64,000 nucleotides of DNA from Shewanella aquimarina (lineage in GTDB: Bacteria > Pseudomonadota > Gammaproteobacteria > Enterobacterales > Shewanellaceae): assembly GCF_023349185.1 (NCBI RefSeq), contig NZ_JAKIKY010000001.1, positions 372,001-436,000 of the forward strand, given 5' to 3'. Of the stretch, positions 1 to 10,400 are shown in pieces. The notes under the pieces are model-generated. The model was not told the origin of the DNA. It ran no database searches and saw only the letters and a program-made list of their open reading frames with translations. The stretch's first letter is position 1. Each line of letters begins with the position of its first letter. Both the position numbers and the translations under genes were made by a program.

Positions 1-423
1 AGCCGCGGGGGAATCAGCCTGGGTCGATTCGATCACCGGCTTTATCGAGGGCACACCTATGAGGTACATGATGTACAGGGCAAAGATGGCAAAGACGAAG
101 TTCGCCATAGGGCCGGCACCGACGATGGCGATGCGCTGCCAGACTGATTTGCGGTTAAAGGCCTGTGGCTTTAGCTCATCGGCAACGGTATCGACGCGCT
201 CATCGAGCATCTTGACATAGCCACCCAAGGGGATCATGGCCACCACGTATTCGGTACCATCGGCACCGATTTTGCGCCAGATAGCCTTACCAAAACCGAT
301 AGAGAAACGCTCAACTTTCACGCCACAGCGTCTGGCCACCCAAAAGTGACCATATTCATGGGCCGTGATCAGAATCCCAAGGGCAATGATGAATGAGCCC
401 AAGTTCCACAAAAAGTCTAGCAT
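1..423 (-). CDS. rseP: RseP, site-2 zinc metalloprotease (N-terminal part, runs off window)
   Basis: Inner-membrane intramembrane protease that cleaves RseA in the sigma-E envelope stress cascade. Only the first 141 codons are present; the gene continues past the left edge. The start ATG is at 423. The first membrane segment carries the zinc motif HEYGH at residues 22-26, followed by a typical [10 protein letters not shown] stretch and a second hydrophobic segment around residue 110. It is the last visible gene of the minus-strand run rpsB-tsf-pyrH-frr-uppS-cdsA-dxr-rseP, the usual gammaproteobacterial order. About 100 bp, mostly tandem repeat, separate it from dxr. Identification is firm. 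Confidence 0.95.
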   Translation of the reverse strand, partial: MLDFLWNLGSFIIALGILITAHEYGHFWVARRCGVKVERFSIGFGKAIWRKIGADGTEYVVAMIPLGGYVKMLDERVDTVADELKPQAFNRKSVWQRIAIVGAGPMANFVFAIFALYIMYLIGVPSIKPVIESTQADSPAA

Positions 424-446
424 TCCTCTCCTTATCTCTGCTTCTG

Positions 447-534
447 TTGGCGCGAGCCTGAAAACCTAATTGGCGCGCCTTAAAGCTTATTTGGCATGAG
501 CCTTAAAACTTATTTGGCGTGAGCCTTAAAGCTT
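447..534. repeat. Imperfect 21-23 bp tandem repeat at the 3' end of dxr
   Basis: Nearly four head-to-tail units beginning TTGGCGYGAGCCTTAAA: 447-469, 470-490, 491-513 and 514-534. The last unit runs over the dxr stop codon (526-528), so the final residues of Dxr are encoded by repeat sequence. The array fills most of the dxr-rseP spacer. No function is evident; it may affect the message linking dxr and rseP. Confidence 0.8.
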
Positions 535-1713
535 GGCGACTCGTTCCTGCGCCGCACACCGTGCCAGGCTGTCCAGCGCCAAAATATCTTCTATGGTGTC
601 TAAGCTACGCTGCTCGACATGGCTTAGGCAATACTCGTTTACCCGGGCGATATCGGTGAAACGTATCTTGCTGGCCAGGAAGGCCTCTACCGACACCTCG
701 TTGGCCGCGTTCAGTACCGTTGTGGCTTCCTGCCCCTGCTCGCAGGCATCTATCGCCAGCTTCAAACAGGGAAAGCGGTTGAAGTCAGGCTTAAGAAAGC
801 TTAACTGTCCGACTTTGAAAAAATCTAAAGGTTCAACGCCCGCCGAAATTCTTTGCGGATAGGCCATGCAGTGAGCGATAGGGGTGCGCATGTCAGGGTT
901 GCCCATCTGGGCCAGCACGCTGCCATCCTTATACTGCACCATAGAGTGAATCACGCTCTGGGGATGCACCACCACCTTGAGTTGGTCTTTGGTGGCGTTA
1001 AACAGCCAGCGGGCCTCGATATACTCGAGCCCCTTGTTCATCATACTGGCAGAGTCGACCGAGATCTTGCGGCCCATCGACCAGTTAGGATGTTTGCACG
1101 CCTGATCTGGCGTCATCTGACTCAGGCTGTCGAGATCCGAGCTGAGAAATGGTCCGCCGGAGCCTGTCAGCAGAATATGTGAGATACCCGCACCGGCCAG
1201 ATCACAGGCGCCAATGGCCTGCTGAGCAGGCTCAGGCAGACACTGGAAGATGGCGTTATGCTCGCTGTCCACAGGTAACACCTTGGCGTTTGAGCCCTGC
1301 ATCGCATCGATAAACAGGCGACCCGACATCACCAATGATTCTTTGTTGGCCAGCAGCACCCTTTTACCGGCCTTAACCGCCGCCAGTGTCGCCGGCAAGC
1401 CCGCCGCGCCGACGATGGCTGCCATGACGCAGTCGACCTCGGGGAGCGCGACGATAGCCGCCAGCTCATCTTCACCCGAAGAGACGGCAATCGCCATATG
1501 CGGCGGCAAGCGACGCTGCAACTCGGCCGCCGCCTGTGGGTCGACCATGTGGGCGATCGATGGATTGTGCTTGATACACAAGTCCAGCATCTTATCGACG
1601 CTCTTATGGGCAACCAGGGCAAATGCCTTGTAGGCCTCAGGATTTTGCTCGATAACGCTCAGGGTACTGGCACCGATAGAACCTGTGGCGCCCAGAATCA
1701 CCATTTTCTGCAT
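526..1713 (-). CDS. dxr: 1-deoxy-D-xylulose 5-phosphate reductoisomerase
   Basis: Catalyses NADPH-dependent conversion of DXP to 2-C-methyl-D-erythritol 4-phosphate, the committed step of the MEP isoprenoid pathway, in the cytoplasm. The N-terminal Rossmann motif ILGATGSIG is followed by the conserved [10 protein letters not shown] (about residue 120), the metal/substrate motif [11 protein letters not shown] (about 145) and [17 protein letters not shown] (about 215). I chose the ATG at 1713 (395 aa), which matches the usual N-terminus; a TTG at 1725 would add four residues but lies inside the cdsA end. The start is 2 nt after the cdsA stop, so coupling is likely. Its product feeds UppS in the same gene cluster. 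Confidence 0.97.
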   Translation of the reverse strand: MQKMVILGATGSIGASTLSVIEQNPEAYKAFALVAHKSVDKMLDLCIKHNPSIAHMVDPQAAAELQRRLPPHMAIAVSSGEDELAAIVALPEVDCVMAAIVGAAGLPATLAAVKAGKRVLLANKESLVMSGRLFIDAMQGSNAKVLPVDSEHNAIFQCLPEPAQQAIGACDLAGAGISHILLTGSGGPFLSSDLDSLSQMTPDQACKHPNWSMGRKISVDSASMMNKGLEYIEARWLFNATKDQLKVVVHPQSVIHSMVQYKDGSVLAQMGNPDMRTPIAHCMAYPQRISAGVEPLDFFKVGQLSFLKPDFNRFPCLKLAIDACEQGQEATTVLNAANEVSVEAFLASKIRFTDIARVNEYCLSHVEQRSLDTIEDILALDSLARCAAQERVAKL

Positions 1714-1715
1714 GG

Positions 1716-2573
1716 TTACATCCAAAATGCGATATAAATTAGGGTAAAGATAGGCAGTGCCGCCGTCAGGCTGTCGATGCGATCCAGCACACCACCATGA
1801 CCCGGCAATATGGTGCCCGAATCTTTAATCTCGGCCACCCGCTTAAACATACTTTCAGAGAGATCCCCAAGGGCGGAGACCAGGGCAACAAACAGGGTAA
1901 CACAGATCACTAGCCCCAGCTCCTGCTCGGGCGAGACCATCATGACCCCGGCCACTACAACCATAGTGGTCACCAGGCCACCGAGAAGCCCCTCGACGGT
2001 TTTTGCCGGGCTGACGTTTGGCATCAACTTGTGTTTGCCCAGGGCCTTGCCGGCGAAATAGGCGCCGGAATCGGTCGCCCATACGGTCAGCATCACCAGG
2101 AACACCAGGGAGCCGCCATAGTAAGGCATGCTCGCCGTGCTCAGGGCTTTTAGCGCGATCAACGCAGTGAAACAGGGAACTAAGGTCAGCTGGCCAAACA
2201 TGGACTTGAGCATATGGCTCTTGGCCCACAACGCCGAACTTTTAGGGAAACTCAGCACCAAGAGGAGTGAGATGGTCCACCACATGGCGCCAATGAGGGT
2301 GATGGCCAGATAGACGGGGTGCATTTGCCCCTTAAACCATATCTCTTCGGTAGGCACCAAGAGGTTTAACGCTACCAACAAGATGCCTATGGTCAGGGTG
2401 AAACTCCACTGGGTCACATTGCAGCGCTTGTCTATGATGCGTCCCCACTCCTTGGCGGCAATCAAAAATACCGCCACCAAGGCCCATGAAAAATACTCCA
2501 CAGGGAAAAAGAAAATGGCTCCCATCACCAATGGGATCAACCATACTGCTGTTATTATTCTATGTTTTAGCAA
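1716..2573 (-). CDS. cdsA: Phosphatidate cytidylyltransferase (CDP-diglyceride synthase)
   Basis: Makes CDP-diacylglycerol from phosphatidic acid and CTP at the inner membrane, the branch point to all major phospholipids. Several hydrophobic helices are visible. The family signature appears near the C-terminus as [18 protein letters not shown] followed by [17 protein letters not shown]. Length (285 aa) is normal. The start is a TTG at 2573, supported by an N-terminus [16 protein letters not shown] like that of E. coli CdsA, with a GAGGG Shine-Dalgarno stretch upstream. It lies 20 nt after uppS and 2 nt before the dxr ATG. Confidence 0.96.
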   Translation of the reverse strand: MLKHRIITAVWLIPLVMGAIFFFPVEYFSWALVAVFLIAAKEWGRIIDKRCNVTQWSFTLTIGILLVALNLLVPTEEIWFKGQMHPVYLAITLIGAMWWTISLLLVLSFPKSSALWAKSHMLKSMFGQLTLVPCFTALIALKALSTASMPYYGGSLVFLVMLTVWATDSGAYFAGKALGKHKLMPNVSPAKTVEGLLGGLVTTMVVVAGVMMVSPEQELGLVICVTLFVALVSALGDLSESMFKRVAEIKDSGTILPGHGGVLDRIDSLTAALPIFTLIYIAFWM

Positions 2574-2593
2574 AACTTTCCCTCTTATATTTA

Positions 2594-3385
2594 TTACTCA
2601 GCCTGCAAAGTCTCAATTTGAGAACCCGTCAATCCAAAACGGCGCTGCCGGGTAGCAAATACGGCTACCGCATCTTTAAAGGCTTGTTCATCAAAATCTG
2701 GCCACAACACATCAGTAAACACTAACTCTGCATAGGCAGCTTGCCATAACACAAAGTTACTAATGCGAAAATCGCCACCGGTGCGAATCATTAAATCAAC
2801 TTCCGGTTGATTTTGCATGCTTAAATGCTGACTTAGCGCCTCCTCGGTGAACTGACTGCTGGTCATTTCACCAGATTCCACCTTTTTGGCTAAGGTTTGC
2901 GCCGCCTGCACTATGTCCCAACGACCGCCGTAGTTAGCGGCCACATTGAGAATTAAACCATCGTTGTGAGCCGTCTTCTCCATCGCCGCGGCGATCTGCT
3001 TCTGCAGTCGGGCAGAGAAACGACTGGTGTCCCCTATGACGTTGAGCCTGACACCGTTTTTATCCAGTAGTTTTATTTCTCGTTGTAAAACGGTGAAAAA
3101 CAGCTCCATCAATAGGCTGACTTCTTTCTCGGGTCTGCGCCAGTTCTCACTGGAAAACGCAAACAGGGTTAACGAACCTATCCCCATCTCTCGTGCCATA
3201 CTCACGGCGCGACGAACAGTCTTCACACCGGCCTTATGACCCACGACACGGGGCTTGCCCTGTGCCTGTGCCCAGCGCCCGTTGCCATCCATGATGATAG
3301 CCACGTGCTTGGGGATAGACTGTTTTACCAGCTCTGCGAGTGCTTCATTAGATAACTCAGAGCCAGATTGAGATTCGATTGACAT
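2594..3385 (-). CDS. uppS: Undecaprenyl diphosphate synthase (cis-prenyltransferase)
   Basis: Elongates farnesyl diphosphate with isopentenyl diphosphate to undecaprenyl diphosphate, the lipid carrier for peptidoglycan and O-antigen. The active-site motif [13 protein letters not shown] (from about residue 28) contains the catalytic Asp. Also present are [13 protein letters not shown] (about 95), the [20 protein letters not shown] block (about 195) and [12 protein letters not shown]. The length of 263 aa includes a short N-terminal extension common in this group. It is first in uppS-cdsA-dxr-rseP, downstream of a strong terminator that separates it from frr. Confidence 0.96.
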   Translation of the reverse strand: MSIESQSGSELSNEALAELVKQSIPKHVAIIMDGNGRWAQAQGKPRVVGHKAGVKTVRRAVSMAREMGIGSLTLFAFSSENWRRPEKEVSLLMELFFTVLQREIKLLDKNGVRLNVIGDTSRFSARLQKQIAAAMEKTAHNDGLILNVAANYGGRWDIVQAAQTLAKKVESGEMTSSQFTEEALSQHLSMQNQPEVDLMIRTGGDFRISNFVLWQAAYAELVFTDVLWPDFDEQAFKDAVAVFATRQRRFGLTGSQIETLQAE

Positions 3386-3410
3386 CTATTACAACCCTTA
3401 AAAATAGCAA

Positions 3411-3439
3411 ACGCCGTGTAGTATACCCCTACACGGCGT
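3411..3439 (-). terminator. Intrinsic terminator downstream of frr
   Basis: A perfect 10-bp stem (ACGCCGTGTA with TACACGGCGT) and a 9-nt loop lie between frr and uppS. On the minus strand the stem is followed by TTTGCTATTTTT. It should end or attenuate the pyrH-frr transcript before uppS. Confidence 0.8.
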
Positions 3440-3466
3440 GCGAACTCTAGTAACGAAACAGGGAGA

Positions 3467-4024
3467 TTAGACTTCCATCAACTCTGCTTCTTTTGCCGCC
3501 AAGATCTCATCGATCTGCTTGATGTGAGCATCAGTAAATTTCTGAATCTCATCTTCGGTGCGGCGTACATCGTCTTCGGTACACTCTTTTTCTTTCTCTA
3601 GCGCTTTCACGTCAGAGTTAGCGTCACGACGTACGTTACGTACGGCGATACGACCGTTTTCAGCCTCGGCGCGAACGACCTTGATCAAGTCTTTACGACG
3701 CTCTTCGGTCAGTGCAGGCAGTGGGATACGGATAGTCGTACCGGCAGACATTGGGTTTAGACCCAGATCTGAACTCATGATCGCCTTCTCAACGGCTGCA
3801 ATCATAGTGGTATCGAAGACTGTGATTGCCAGTGTACGAGAATCTTCGATCGATACGTTACCCACCTGCTTAAGCGGCGTTGGCGTACCATAGTAAGGCA
3901 CCTTGATTGAATCAAGCAGACTTGGGTGAGCACGACCAGTACGTACCTTAGCCATTTGATTCTTAGTCGCTTCAACACACTTCGCCATGCGGCTCTTTGC
4001 ATCTTCTTTGATTTCGTTAATCAC
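3467..4024 (-). CDS. frr: Ribosome recycling factor
   Basis: Splits post-termination ribosomes together with EF-G. It has the standard 185 aa and canonical sequence throughout: [19 protein letters not shown] at the N-terminus, [13 protein letters not shown] (about residue 26), [16 protein letters not shown] in the alpha/beta domain, and [16 protein letters not shown] (about 100) leading into the long C-terminal helices. It is 35 nt downstream of pyrH and probably co-transcribed with it. A strong terminator follows. Confidence 0.98.
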   Translation of the reverse strand: MINEIKEDAKSRMAKCVEATKNQMAKVRTGRAHPSLLDSIKVPYYGTPTPLKQVGNVSIEDSRTLAITVFDTTMIAAVEKAIMSSDLGLNPMSAGTTIRIPLPALTEERRKDLIKVVRAEAENGRIAVRNVRRDANSDVKALEKEKECTEDDVRRTEDEIQKFTDAHIKQIDEILAAKEAELMEV

Positions 4025-4059
4025 GTTAAATATCCTTAAATTCGTTCGTATCGGGTTAT

Positions 4060-4803
4060 TTATTCGGCAGTCTTACGGCTACTTCTGATAAGCGTACCTT
4101 CATGGTCGCCCATGATAACACGTCGTAGCGCACCAGGCTTGTTCATATTAAACACTAAGATAGGCATATCGTGATCTCTTGCAAGAGTAAATGCCGCAAG
4201 ATCCATCACTTTCAATTCTTTTTCTAGGACTTCGCCATAACCCATCTCGTCATACTTCACCGCTTCAGGGTTCTTGACCGGGTCATCTGAGTAAACACCA
4301 TCTACCTTAGTGCCCTTGAGCACCACTTCGGCTTCGATTTCGATACCGCGCAGGCAGGCGGCAGAATCTGTGGTACAGAAAGGATTACCCGTACCGGCAG
4401 CGAAGATCACTACTCGGCCAGATTTAAGCAGGCTAATCGCTTCGGCCCAGTTATAGTCGTCACACACGCCTTTCAAAGGGATGGCCGACATCAGGCGGGC
4501 ATTCACATAGGCTCTGTGCAGCGCATCGCGCATCGCCAGGCCATTCATTACGGTTGCCAACATGCCCATATGGTCACCCACCACACGGTTCATACCGGCT
4601 TGTGCCAGGCCTTCACCGCGGAAGAGGTTACCGCCACCAATCACAACACCTACCTGAATACCAAGCTCGACCAGCTCTTTAATCTCTTGTGCCATGCGAT
4701 CTAGCACCTTGGGATCGATGCCAAAGCCCTCTTCGCCCATCAGGGCCTCGCCACTCAGTTTGAGAAGAATACGTCGAAAAGCAGGTTTTGGATTTGTGCT
4801 CAT
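4060..4803 (-). CDS. pyrH: UMP kinase
   Basis: Phosphorylates UMP to UDP in pyrimidine nucleotide synthesis; hexameric and GTP-activated in the family. Visible motifs are [13 protein letters not shown] at the N-terminus, [11 protein letters not shown] (about residue 55), [14 protein letters not shown], the nucleotide site [17 protein letters not shown] (about 135) and [12 protein letters not shown] (about 165). Length (247 aa) is normal. It has its own promoter-like element upstream and is separated from tsf by a terminator, so it is probably the head of a pyrH-frr unit. Confidence 0.98.
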   Translation of the reverse strand: MSTNPKPAFRRILLKLSGEALMGEEGFGIDPKVLDRMAQEIKELVELGIQVGVVIGGGNLFRGEGLAQAGMNRVVGDHMGMLATVMNGLAMRDALHRAYVNARLMSAIPLKGVCDDYNWAEAISLLKSGRVVIFAAGTGNPFCTTDSAACLRGIEIEAEVVLKGTKVDGVYSDDPVKNPEAVKYDEMGYGEVLEKELKVMDLAAFTLARDHDMPILVFNMNKPGALRRVIMGDHEGTLIRSSRKTAE

Positions 4804-4842
4804 AGTTGTTTATCCTGATAAATGCCGATGGGTAACGTGCCA

Positions 4843-4873
4843 ATTATATAAGAAAAAAAGCGCTCTGCAGCAA
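4843..4873 (-). promoter_or_regulatory. Candidate sigma-70 promoter for pyrH
   Basis: On the minus strand TTGCTG (4873-4868) is followed by a T-rich spacer and overlapping -10 hexamers TATATA (4850-4845, 17-bp spacing) and TATAAT (4848-4843, 19-bp spacing). It lies between the tsf terminator and the pyrH start, about 40 nt from the start codon. Confidence 0.55.
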
Positions 4874-4890
4874 TCTAATTGGCATAATAA

Positions 4891-4913
4891 AACCGCAGCG
4901 AATGCTGCGGTTT
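4891..4913 (-). terminator. Intrinsic terminator downstream of tsf
   Basis: The stem CCGCAGC/GCTGCGG with a 4-nt loop is followed on the minus strand by TTTTATTA. It sits about 25 bp past the tsf stop, ending the rpsB-tsf transcript ahead of the pyrH promoter. The plus side also shows a T run. Confidence 0.85.
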
Positions 4914-4936
4914 TTAGGGTATCTTACAACTGGCTA

Positions 4937-5785
4937 TTAAGCCTTAGAAGCGGCGATTTGCGCTGCTACTTCAGCGGCAAAATCTTCTTCTTTCTTCTCG
5001 ATACCTTCACCAACTTCTAGACGAATGAAGTTAGTTACTGTAGCGCCTTTCTCTTTTAGGATTTCGCCAACAGTCTTCTTAGGCTCCATGATGAAAGCTT
5101 GACCAGTCAGTGATACTTCACCGGTGAACTTCTTCATACGGCCAGAAACCATCTTCTCAGCGATCTCAGCAGGCTTACCTTCGTTCATTGCGATTTCGAT
5201 CTGAACGGCTTTCTCTTTTTCAACAACTTCAGCTGGTACGTCTTCTGGGTTAACGTAGTCAGGCTTAGAAGCTGCAACGTGCATAGCAACGTGCTTCAGA
5301 GTCTCTTCGTCAGCTTCGCCAGAAACAACAACACCGATACGGTCGCCGTGACGGTAAGAAGCTTGGTTAGCACCATCGATGTACTCAACGCGACGAACGT
5401 TGATGTTTTCACCGATTTTAGCAACTAGCGCAACACGAGTTTCTTCGAACTGAGCTTGTAGATCGGCAACAGATACCTTACCTGCTGCAGCAACATCTAG
5501 AACTTCGTTAGCAAATGCTAGGAAGTTAGAGTCTTTTGCAACGAAGTCAGTTTGACAGTTAACTTCTAGAAGTACTGAGAAACCTTCGCCTTGCTTGATC
5601 AGGATAGTACCTTCAGCAGCGATGTTACCCGCTTTCTTAGCAGCCTTAGCAGCACCGCTCTTACGCATGTTTTCAATCGCTAGCTCAATGTCACCATTGG
5701 TTTCAGTTAGCGCTTTCTTACAATCCATCATGCCAGCGCCAGTACGCTCGCGTAGTTCTTTAACTTGGGCAGCAGTAATTGCCAT
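4937..5785 (-). CDS. tsf: Translation elongation factor Ts
   Basis: Guanine nucleotide exchange factor for EF-Tu. The N-terminal UBA-like region is [18 protein letters not shown] and the EF-Ts signature MMDCKKAL follows directly. [15 protein letters not shown] lies about residue 72 and [11 protein letters not shown] about residue 167. Length 282 aa is typical. It forms the conserved rpsB-tsf pair; the 119-bp spacer holds a strong hairpin that could reduce tsf expression relative to rpsB. Confidence 0.98.
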   Translation of the reverse strand: MAITAAQVKELRERTGAGMMDCKKALTETNGDIELAIENMRKSGAAKAAKKAGNIAAEGTILIKQGEGFSVLLEVNCQTDFVAKDSNFLAFANEVLDVAAAGKVSVADLQAQFEETRVALVAKIGENINVRRVEYIDGANQASYRHGDRIGVVVSGEADEETLKHVAMHVAASKPDYVNPEDVPAEVVEKEKAVQIEIAMNEGKPAEIAEKMVSGRMKKFTGEVSLTGQAFIMEPKKTVGEILKEKGATVTNFIRLEVGEGIEKKEEDFAAEVAAQIAASKA

Positions 5786-5823
5786 TGTTAAATCCTCTAT
5801 AGGTAACTCTACAAATCAAATGT

Positions 5824-5853
5824 GAAAAAACAGGGGCCTGTGGGCCCCTGTTC
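5824..5853 (-). terminator. Terminator/attenuator between rpsB and tsf
   Basis: The stem AACAGGGGCC/GGCCCCTGTT with a tetraloop is followed on the minus strand by TTTTTT. Position and strength resemble the partial terminator known between rpsB and tsf in enteric bacteria. It would let some transcripts stop after rpsB. Confidence 0.8.
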
Positions 5854-5904
5854 ACCAATTATCTATCTTGGTTAATAAGGGCGATGAAATTCATCTCGCC
5901 TTTA

Positions 5905-6633
5905 TTATTCAGCTTCTACGAAACCGTCTTGCTCAGCTTGTACCGCTAGGTCTTGACCACGACCTGCTTTAGCAGCCGCTGCTACTGACTCAGCATACAG
6001 ACGAATTGCACGCATAGCGTCATCGTTACCAGGAACGATGTAGTTGATGCCGTCTGGAGAAGAGTTAGTATCAACAACAGCAACAACTGGAATACCTAGG
6101 TTGTTAGCTTCTTTAATAGCGATATGCTCATGGTCAGCACCGATAACGAAGATAACGTCAGGTAGGCCGCCCATGTTCTTGATACCACCAAGAGACTTTT
6201 CTAGCTTCTCAAGCTCACGAGTACGCATTAGCGCTTCTTTCTTGGTCAGCTTGTCGAAAGTACCGTCTACAGACTGGCTCTCAAGATCTTTTAGACGCTT
6301 GATTGATTGACGAACTGTTTTCCAGTTAGTCAGCATGCCGCCCAACCAACGGTTGTCAACGTAGTATTGATCACAAGAAATAGCAGCTTCTTTGATCGCT
6401 TCGCTTGCAGCGCGCTTAGTACCAACGAAAAGTACTTTACCTTTCTTAGATGCTACGTTGCTGATGAACGCTAGTGCTTCATTGAACATAGGCACAGTGT
6501 GCTCTAGGTTAATGATGTGTACACCGTTACGAGCGCCGAAGATGAAAGGCTTCATCTTTGGGTTCCAGTAACGAGTTTGGTGACCGAAGTGAACACCGGC
6601 CTGAAGCATGTCGCGCATTGAAACTGTAGTCAT
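5905..6633 (-). CDS. rpsB: 30S ribosomal protein S2
   Basis: Small-subunit ribosomal protein with a coiled-coil insertion. Diagnostic stretches are [20 protein letters not shown] at the N-terminus, [31 protein letters not shown] (about residue 92) and [19 protein letters not shown] (about 160). Length 242 aa is normal. The ATG at 6633 follows an AAGG Shine-Dalgarno stretch. It is first in rpsB-tsf and divergent from map; the long leader upstream is a candidate for S2 autoregulation. Confidence 0.98.
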   Translation of the reverse strand: MTTVSMRDMLQAGVHFGHQTRYWNPKMKPFIFGARNGVHIINLEHTVPMFNEALAFISNVASKKGKVLFVGTKRAASEAIKEAAISCDQYYVDNRWLGGMLTNWKTVRQSIKRLKDLESQSVDGTFDKLTKKEALMRTRELEKLEKSLGGIKNMGGLPDVIFVIGADHEHIAIKEANNLGIPVVAVVDTNSSPDGINYIVPGNDDAMRAIRLYAESVAAAAKAGRGQDLAVQAEQDGFVEAE

Positions 6634-6855
6634 TTTTTTACCTTAAAAAATTAGGGGTTAGACCTCCACGCATCCCATATCTCCGACCTAAATAGGCACC
6701 CCGAAGAACGTGTCGATACGTGTGTGATTTAGTATTTAGTCATAGCCATGTATAATGGCCGCCACATTCGCTCTGAGATGGGGTAACAATGCACCTCATC
6801 GACAAGAGTCAAACATAACGGCGCGCTTTATACCATAATATCGGCGCCAACACAA
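6634..6855 (-). promoter_or_regulatory. rpsB promoter and long leader (candidate S2 autoregulatory RNA)
   Basis: On the minus strand TTGTGT (6855-6850), a 17-bp spacer and TATAAA (6832-6827) form a good promoter with a GC-rich discriminator (GCGCGCC) typical of stringently controlled genes. The deduced leader is about 185 nt. Its last 60 nt (GGTGCC, GGAGATATGGGATGCGTGG and ACCCC) resemble the conserved rpsB leader known to mediate autogenous control by S2 in Gammaproteobacteria. The resemblance is from memory; a covariance search would settle it. A plus-strand TATAAT at 6751 lies in the same region and might serve map. Confidence 0.55.
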
Positions 6856-6912
6856 ATTTTTAGCGCCCTGAGGCGCCCCGAATTCGACTACCGACACAAC
6901 AGAGAAAGCTTA

Positions 6913-7710
6913 ATGAGTATAGTGATAAAAACCGCCGAAGAGATCGAAAAAATGCGCGCGGCAGGCAAGCTGGCCGCCGAAGTATTAGAGATGATTGCCC
7001 CCCACGTTAAGGCTGGGGTCACCACAAACGAACTCAATGATATCTGTGCGAAATATACCGAAGAGCAAGGCGCAATTTCGGCCCCGCTGGATTATCACGG
7101 CTTTCCTAAATCTATCTGTACTTCCATCAACGAAGTCATCTGCCATGGTATTCCCAGCGATCGCGCCCTCAAAGATGGCGACATCATCAATATCGACATC
7201 ACAGTGATCAAAGATGGCTACCACGGCGATACCTCAAAGATGTTCCTCATCGGCGATGTCAGCGCAAAAGACAAGCGCCTGTGCCGCGTGGCTCAGGAAA
7301 GCCTATATGAAGCGATCAAGAAGGTACGTCCAGGCATGAAACTGGGCGAGATCGGCACCATCATCGAAAAATATATCAAGAGCAAGAAAACCGGCCTGGA
7401 GAAATATAGTATCGTGACCGACTACTGTGGCCATGGTATCGGCGCCGGCTTCCATGAGGAGCCACAGGTGATGCACTACAAAAACAATGACAAGACAGTA
7501 CTGCGTCCTGGCATGTGTTTCACCATAGAACCGATGATCAACGCCGGTCGTCACACCAGTGTATTGGATAAGGACGACAACTGGACCGTCACTACCTCCG
7601 ACGGTAAAAACTCGGCCCAGTGGGAACACACCCTGCTGATCACGCCAACTGGCGTGGAAGTCCTGACTCTGCGCGAAGAAGAAAACTTCCCCCGCATCAT
7701 CAACCACTAA
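6913..7710 (+). CDS. map: Methionine aminopeptidase, type I
   Basis: Removes the initiator methionine from nascent proteins. The five metal ligands of the pita-bread fold can be placed: Asp in INIDITVIKDGYHGDTSKMF (two Asp), His in GHGIGAGFHEEP, Glu in FTIEPMINAG and Glu in QWEHTLLIT. Length 265 aa is typical. The ATG at 6913 follows AGAGAAAGC. It is divergent from rpsB, as in E. coli, with a 279-bp shared regulatory region, and is followed by glnD. Confidence 0.97.
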   Translation: MSIVIKTAEEIEKMRAAGKLAAEVLEMIAPHVKAGVTTNELNDICAKYTEEQGAISAPLDYHGFPKSICTSINEVICHGIPSDRALKDGDIINIDITVIKDGYHGDTSKMFLIGDVSAKDKRLCRVAQESLYEAIKKVRPGMKLGEIGTIIEKYIKSKKTGLEKYSIVTDYCGHGIGAGFHEEPQVMHYKNNDKTVLRPGMCFTIEPMINAGRHTSVLDKDDNWTVTTSDGKNSAQWEHTLLITPTGVEVLTLREEENFPRIINH

Positions 7711-7741
7711 TCGCACACGCAGCTAAATTGTGGTTTACTCC

Positions 7742-7767
7742 CATAGCAGGCCATCCGGCCTGCTATG
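7742..7767. other. Perfect 11-bp inverted repeat between map and glnD
   Basis: CATAGCAGGCC and GGCCTGCTATG flank a 4-nt loop. There is no T run on the plus strand, so it is not a classic terminator. It ends 24 nt before the preferred glnD start and may be an mRNA stabilising structure or a weak map terminator. Confidence 0.6.
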
Positions 7768-7791
7768 CTCGCTCTGAGGTTAAGGACTGCA

Positions 7792-10365
7792 ATGAACACT
7801 GCGCTAACAGCTAAGAACGCCCTAAAACAACAAAACCAAGAACTCCTAGAACGTTTCAGCGCCGGCGAATCTGTCACCGCCCTGGTCAGCCAACGCTGCC
7901 GTTTCGTCGATGAACTCCTCATTGCCCAGTGGCAAGCCCATCAACTCGATGAAACCCCTATAGCCCTGATCGCCGTCGGTGGCTATGGGCGTGGGGAGCT
8001 GCACCCGCAATCCGATGTGGATCTGCTGTTCCTTATCCAAGGCGCCCTCGCCCAGAGTGACGAAACCAAACTGAGTCAGTTTATCGCCTTCCTCTGGGAT
8101 TCGGGCCTCGAGGTGGGCCACAGCGTGAGAACCCTGGATGAGACCATAGCTCAGGGCAAGGCCGATATCACCATAGCCACCAACTTGCTCGAAGCCAGAT
8201 TACTCTGCGGGCCCCAGGCCATGTTTAACACCCTGTATGACAAGGTGCGCGAAGGTGACTTCTGGCCCGCCAGCGACTTTTTTGTCGCCAAGCGCGATGA
8301 ACAGGTCATGCGCCACGCCAAGGCCAGCGCCTTCGATCTCGAGCCAAATCTTAAATCTTGCCCGGGCGGCCTGAGAGACATCCAGACCATCACCTGGGTA
8401 GCAATGCGCTACTTCGATGCCAGCTGCGCCGAGGAGCTGGTCGCCCATGGCTTCCTCGAGCAGGATGAACTCGAGGAGCTGCTCGAGTGTCAGGGGTACC
8501 TGTGGCAGCTGCGCTTTGCCCTGCACCTGATCTCGGGGCGCGACGAGAACCGTCTGCTGTTCGATCTGCAGCGCCAGGTGGCAGAGCTTCTTGGCTACAA
8601 GGATGAGACTCAACTTGCGGTCGAGCAGATGATGAAGCGCTACTACCGCACCGTGCGCCGGGTGATGGAGCTCAACCAGATGCTGCTGCAACTCTTTAAG
8701 CGCGCCACCTTGGGCCACACCAAGGAGCTGGAGATCCAGCCCATTGACGAGCATTACCAGCGCCGCGGCAGTTTCATCGAATCTCTCCAGGCGGATCTGT
8801 TTAAGGACCCTGTGGAGATCATGCGGGTATTTTTACACGCGGCGCGCAACTCCAACATCAAGGGGATCTACGCCCCTACCCTGCGCAGCCTAAGACGCGC
8901 CCGTCGCGCCCAGCAGGCGCCGCTGATGGACAATGAAGATTGCCGAAAGGTGTTTTTGGAGATATTGCGTCATCCGCGTGGTATCGCCTCACTCTCCTTG
9001 ATGCACCGCCATGGCATCTTATCGGCCTACCTGCCCGCCTGGCGTAGCATCGAGGGGCAGATGCAGTTCGACCTATTTCACGCCTACACGGTCGATGAGC
9101 ATACCCACAGACTACTGCTCAACATCGACAGATTCTCACAGACGGAGCAAAAGGATGAGTTCCCTCTGGGCTCCATACTGATCAATCAGCTGCCCAAGAA
9201 GGGGCTACTGGTACTCGCGGCCATCTTCCACGATATCGGCAAGGGACGCGGCGGCGATCACAGTAAGCTCGGCGCCGTCGATGCCCAGGATTTTTGCGAT
9301 CTACACGGCCTCAACAAGCATGACGGCCGCCTGGTCAGCTGGTTGGTAGAGAATCACCTGGTGATGTCGGTGACCGCCCAGCGCCGGGATATTTCCGATC
9401 CCGATGTGGTGGCCGAGTTTGCCGACAGGGTGCGCGACGCCGTGCACCTGAGTTACCTCTACTGCCTCACGGTCGCCGATATCTGCGCAACCAACGAGAA
9501 GACCTGGAACAACTGGAAGGGCTCGCTGCTGCGCGATCTCTACTTCTCCACCCAGAGGGTACTCGCCCGGGGCAAGGAGAAGCCGGTGGATATTCGCGCC
9601 CGCGTGCGCGAGCATCAGGCCAAGGCAAAGAAAGAACTGCTACGCCGCGGGATCAAGGAGAAGAGCCTGGATACTCTCTGGCAGCGCTTCAAGGCCGACT
9701 ACTTCCTGCGTCATCAGCCCAATCAGGTGGCCTGGCACGCCGAAGCGATACTCAAGCACAAGCATGACGAGGCCCTGGTGCTGATCTCCAAGCACACCAC
9801 ACGTGGAGGGACCGAGCTGTTTGTCTACAGCCAGGATAAGCCTAAGCTGTTTGCCACAGTGATGGCCGTGCTGGACAACAAGAACATCAATGTGCACGAC
9901 GCCAATATCATGACCTCTAAAGATGGCTACGCACTGGATTCTTTCGTCATTTTAGAGCAAGATGGCAGCCCGGTGTCACAGATCTCCCGTATCCAGGGGA
10001 TCAAGAAGGCATTGGTGAAAGCACTAAGCAATGACACGGCAAAACTGCCAAAATTTAAGAAGCTGCCGCGTAAGATGAAACCCTTTAGGGTACCGACGCA
10101 GGTGAGCTTCCTGCCGGCGCGCAAACCAGGCACCAGCATGATGGAGCTGATCGCCCTAGACAGCCCAGGGCTACTGGCCAAGGTGGGGGATATCTTTTAT
10201 CGCTGTGAGATCACCCTGTTAGCGGCAAAGATCACCACCATAGGCGAGCGCGCCGAAGATTTCTTTATGTTGCAGACACGAGATGGGCAGCAACTGAACG
10301 AGACACAACAAGAGGCGCTCAGTGAAGCACTGGCCAAGGCGCTCGATACGCATAACCAAGTTTAA
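7792..10365 (+). CDS. glnD: Bifunctional PII uridylyltransferase / uridylyl-removing enzyme
   Basis: Primary nitrogen sensor that uridylylates and deuridylylates PII proteins according to glutamine level. Domain order is standard. The nucleotidyltransferase core has [19 protein letters not shown] (about residue 60); a GlnD-specific helical region follows; an HD domain has [16 protein letters not shown] (about 480); and two C-terminal ACT domains lie at about 680 and 790. I use the ATG at 7792 because AAGGA lies 6 nt upstream (857 aa); an in-frame ATG at 7765 would fall in the hairpin. Gene order map-glnD-dapD is conserved in related bacteria. Confidence 0.97.
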   Translation: MNTALTAKNALKQQNQELLERFSAGESVTALVSQRCRFVDELLIAQWQAHQLDETPIALIAVGGYGRGELHPQSDVDLLFLIQGALAQSDETKLSQFIAFLWDSGLEVGHSVRTLDETIAQGKADITIATNLLEARLLCGPQAMFNTLYDKVREGDFWPASDFFVAKRDEQVMRHAKASAFDLEPNLKSCPGGLRDIQTITWVAMRYFDASCAEELVAHGFLEQDELEELLECQGYLWQLRFALHLISGRDENRLLFDLQRQVAELLGYKDETQLAVEQMMKRYYRTVRRVMELNQMLLQLFKRATLGHTKELEIQPIDEHYQRRGSFIESLQADLFKDPVEIMRVFLHAARNSNIKGIYAPTLRSLRRARRAQQAPLMDNEDCRKVFLEILRHPRGIASLSLMHRHGILSAYLPAWRSIEGQMQFDLFHAYTVDEHTHRLLLNIDRFSQTEQKDEFPLGSILINQLPKKGLLVLAAIFHDIGKGRGGDHSKLGAVDAQDFCDLHGLNKHDGRLVSWLVENHLVMSVTAQRRDISDPDVVAEFADRVRDAVHLSYLYCLTVADICATNEKTWNNWKGSLLRDLYFSTQRVLARGKEKPVDIRARVREHQAKAKKELLRRGIKEKSLDTLWQRFKADYFLRHQPNQVAWHAEAILKHKHDEALVLISKHTTRGGTELFVYSQDKPKLFATVMAVLDNKNINVHDANIMTSKDGYALDSFVILEQDGSPVSQISRIQGIKKALVKALSNDTAKLPKFKKLPRKMKPFRVPTQVSFLPARKPGTSMMELIALDSPGLLAKVGDIFYRCEITLLAAKITTIGERAEDFFMLQTRDGQQLNETQQEALSEALAKALDTHNQV

Positions 10366-10400
10366 TCAACAGACTATTTTACGATAATTGGGAGACGTTA

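Noticed and set aside
7742..7767. Hairpin before glnD considered as an intrinsic terminator
   Set aside because: No T run follows on the plus strand and the minus strand has no gene ending here; listed only as an inverted repeat.
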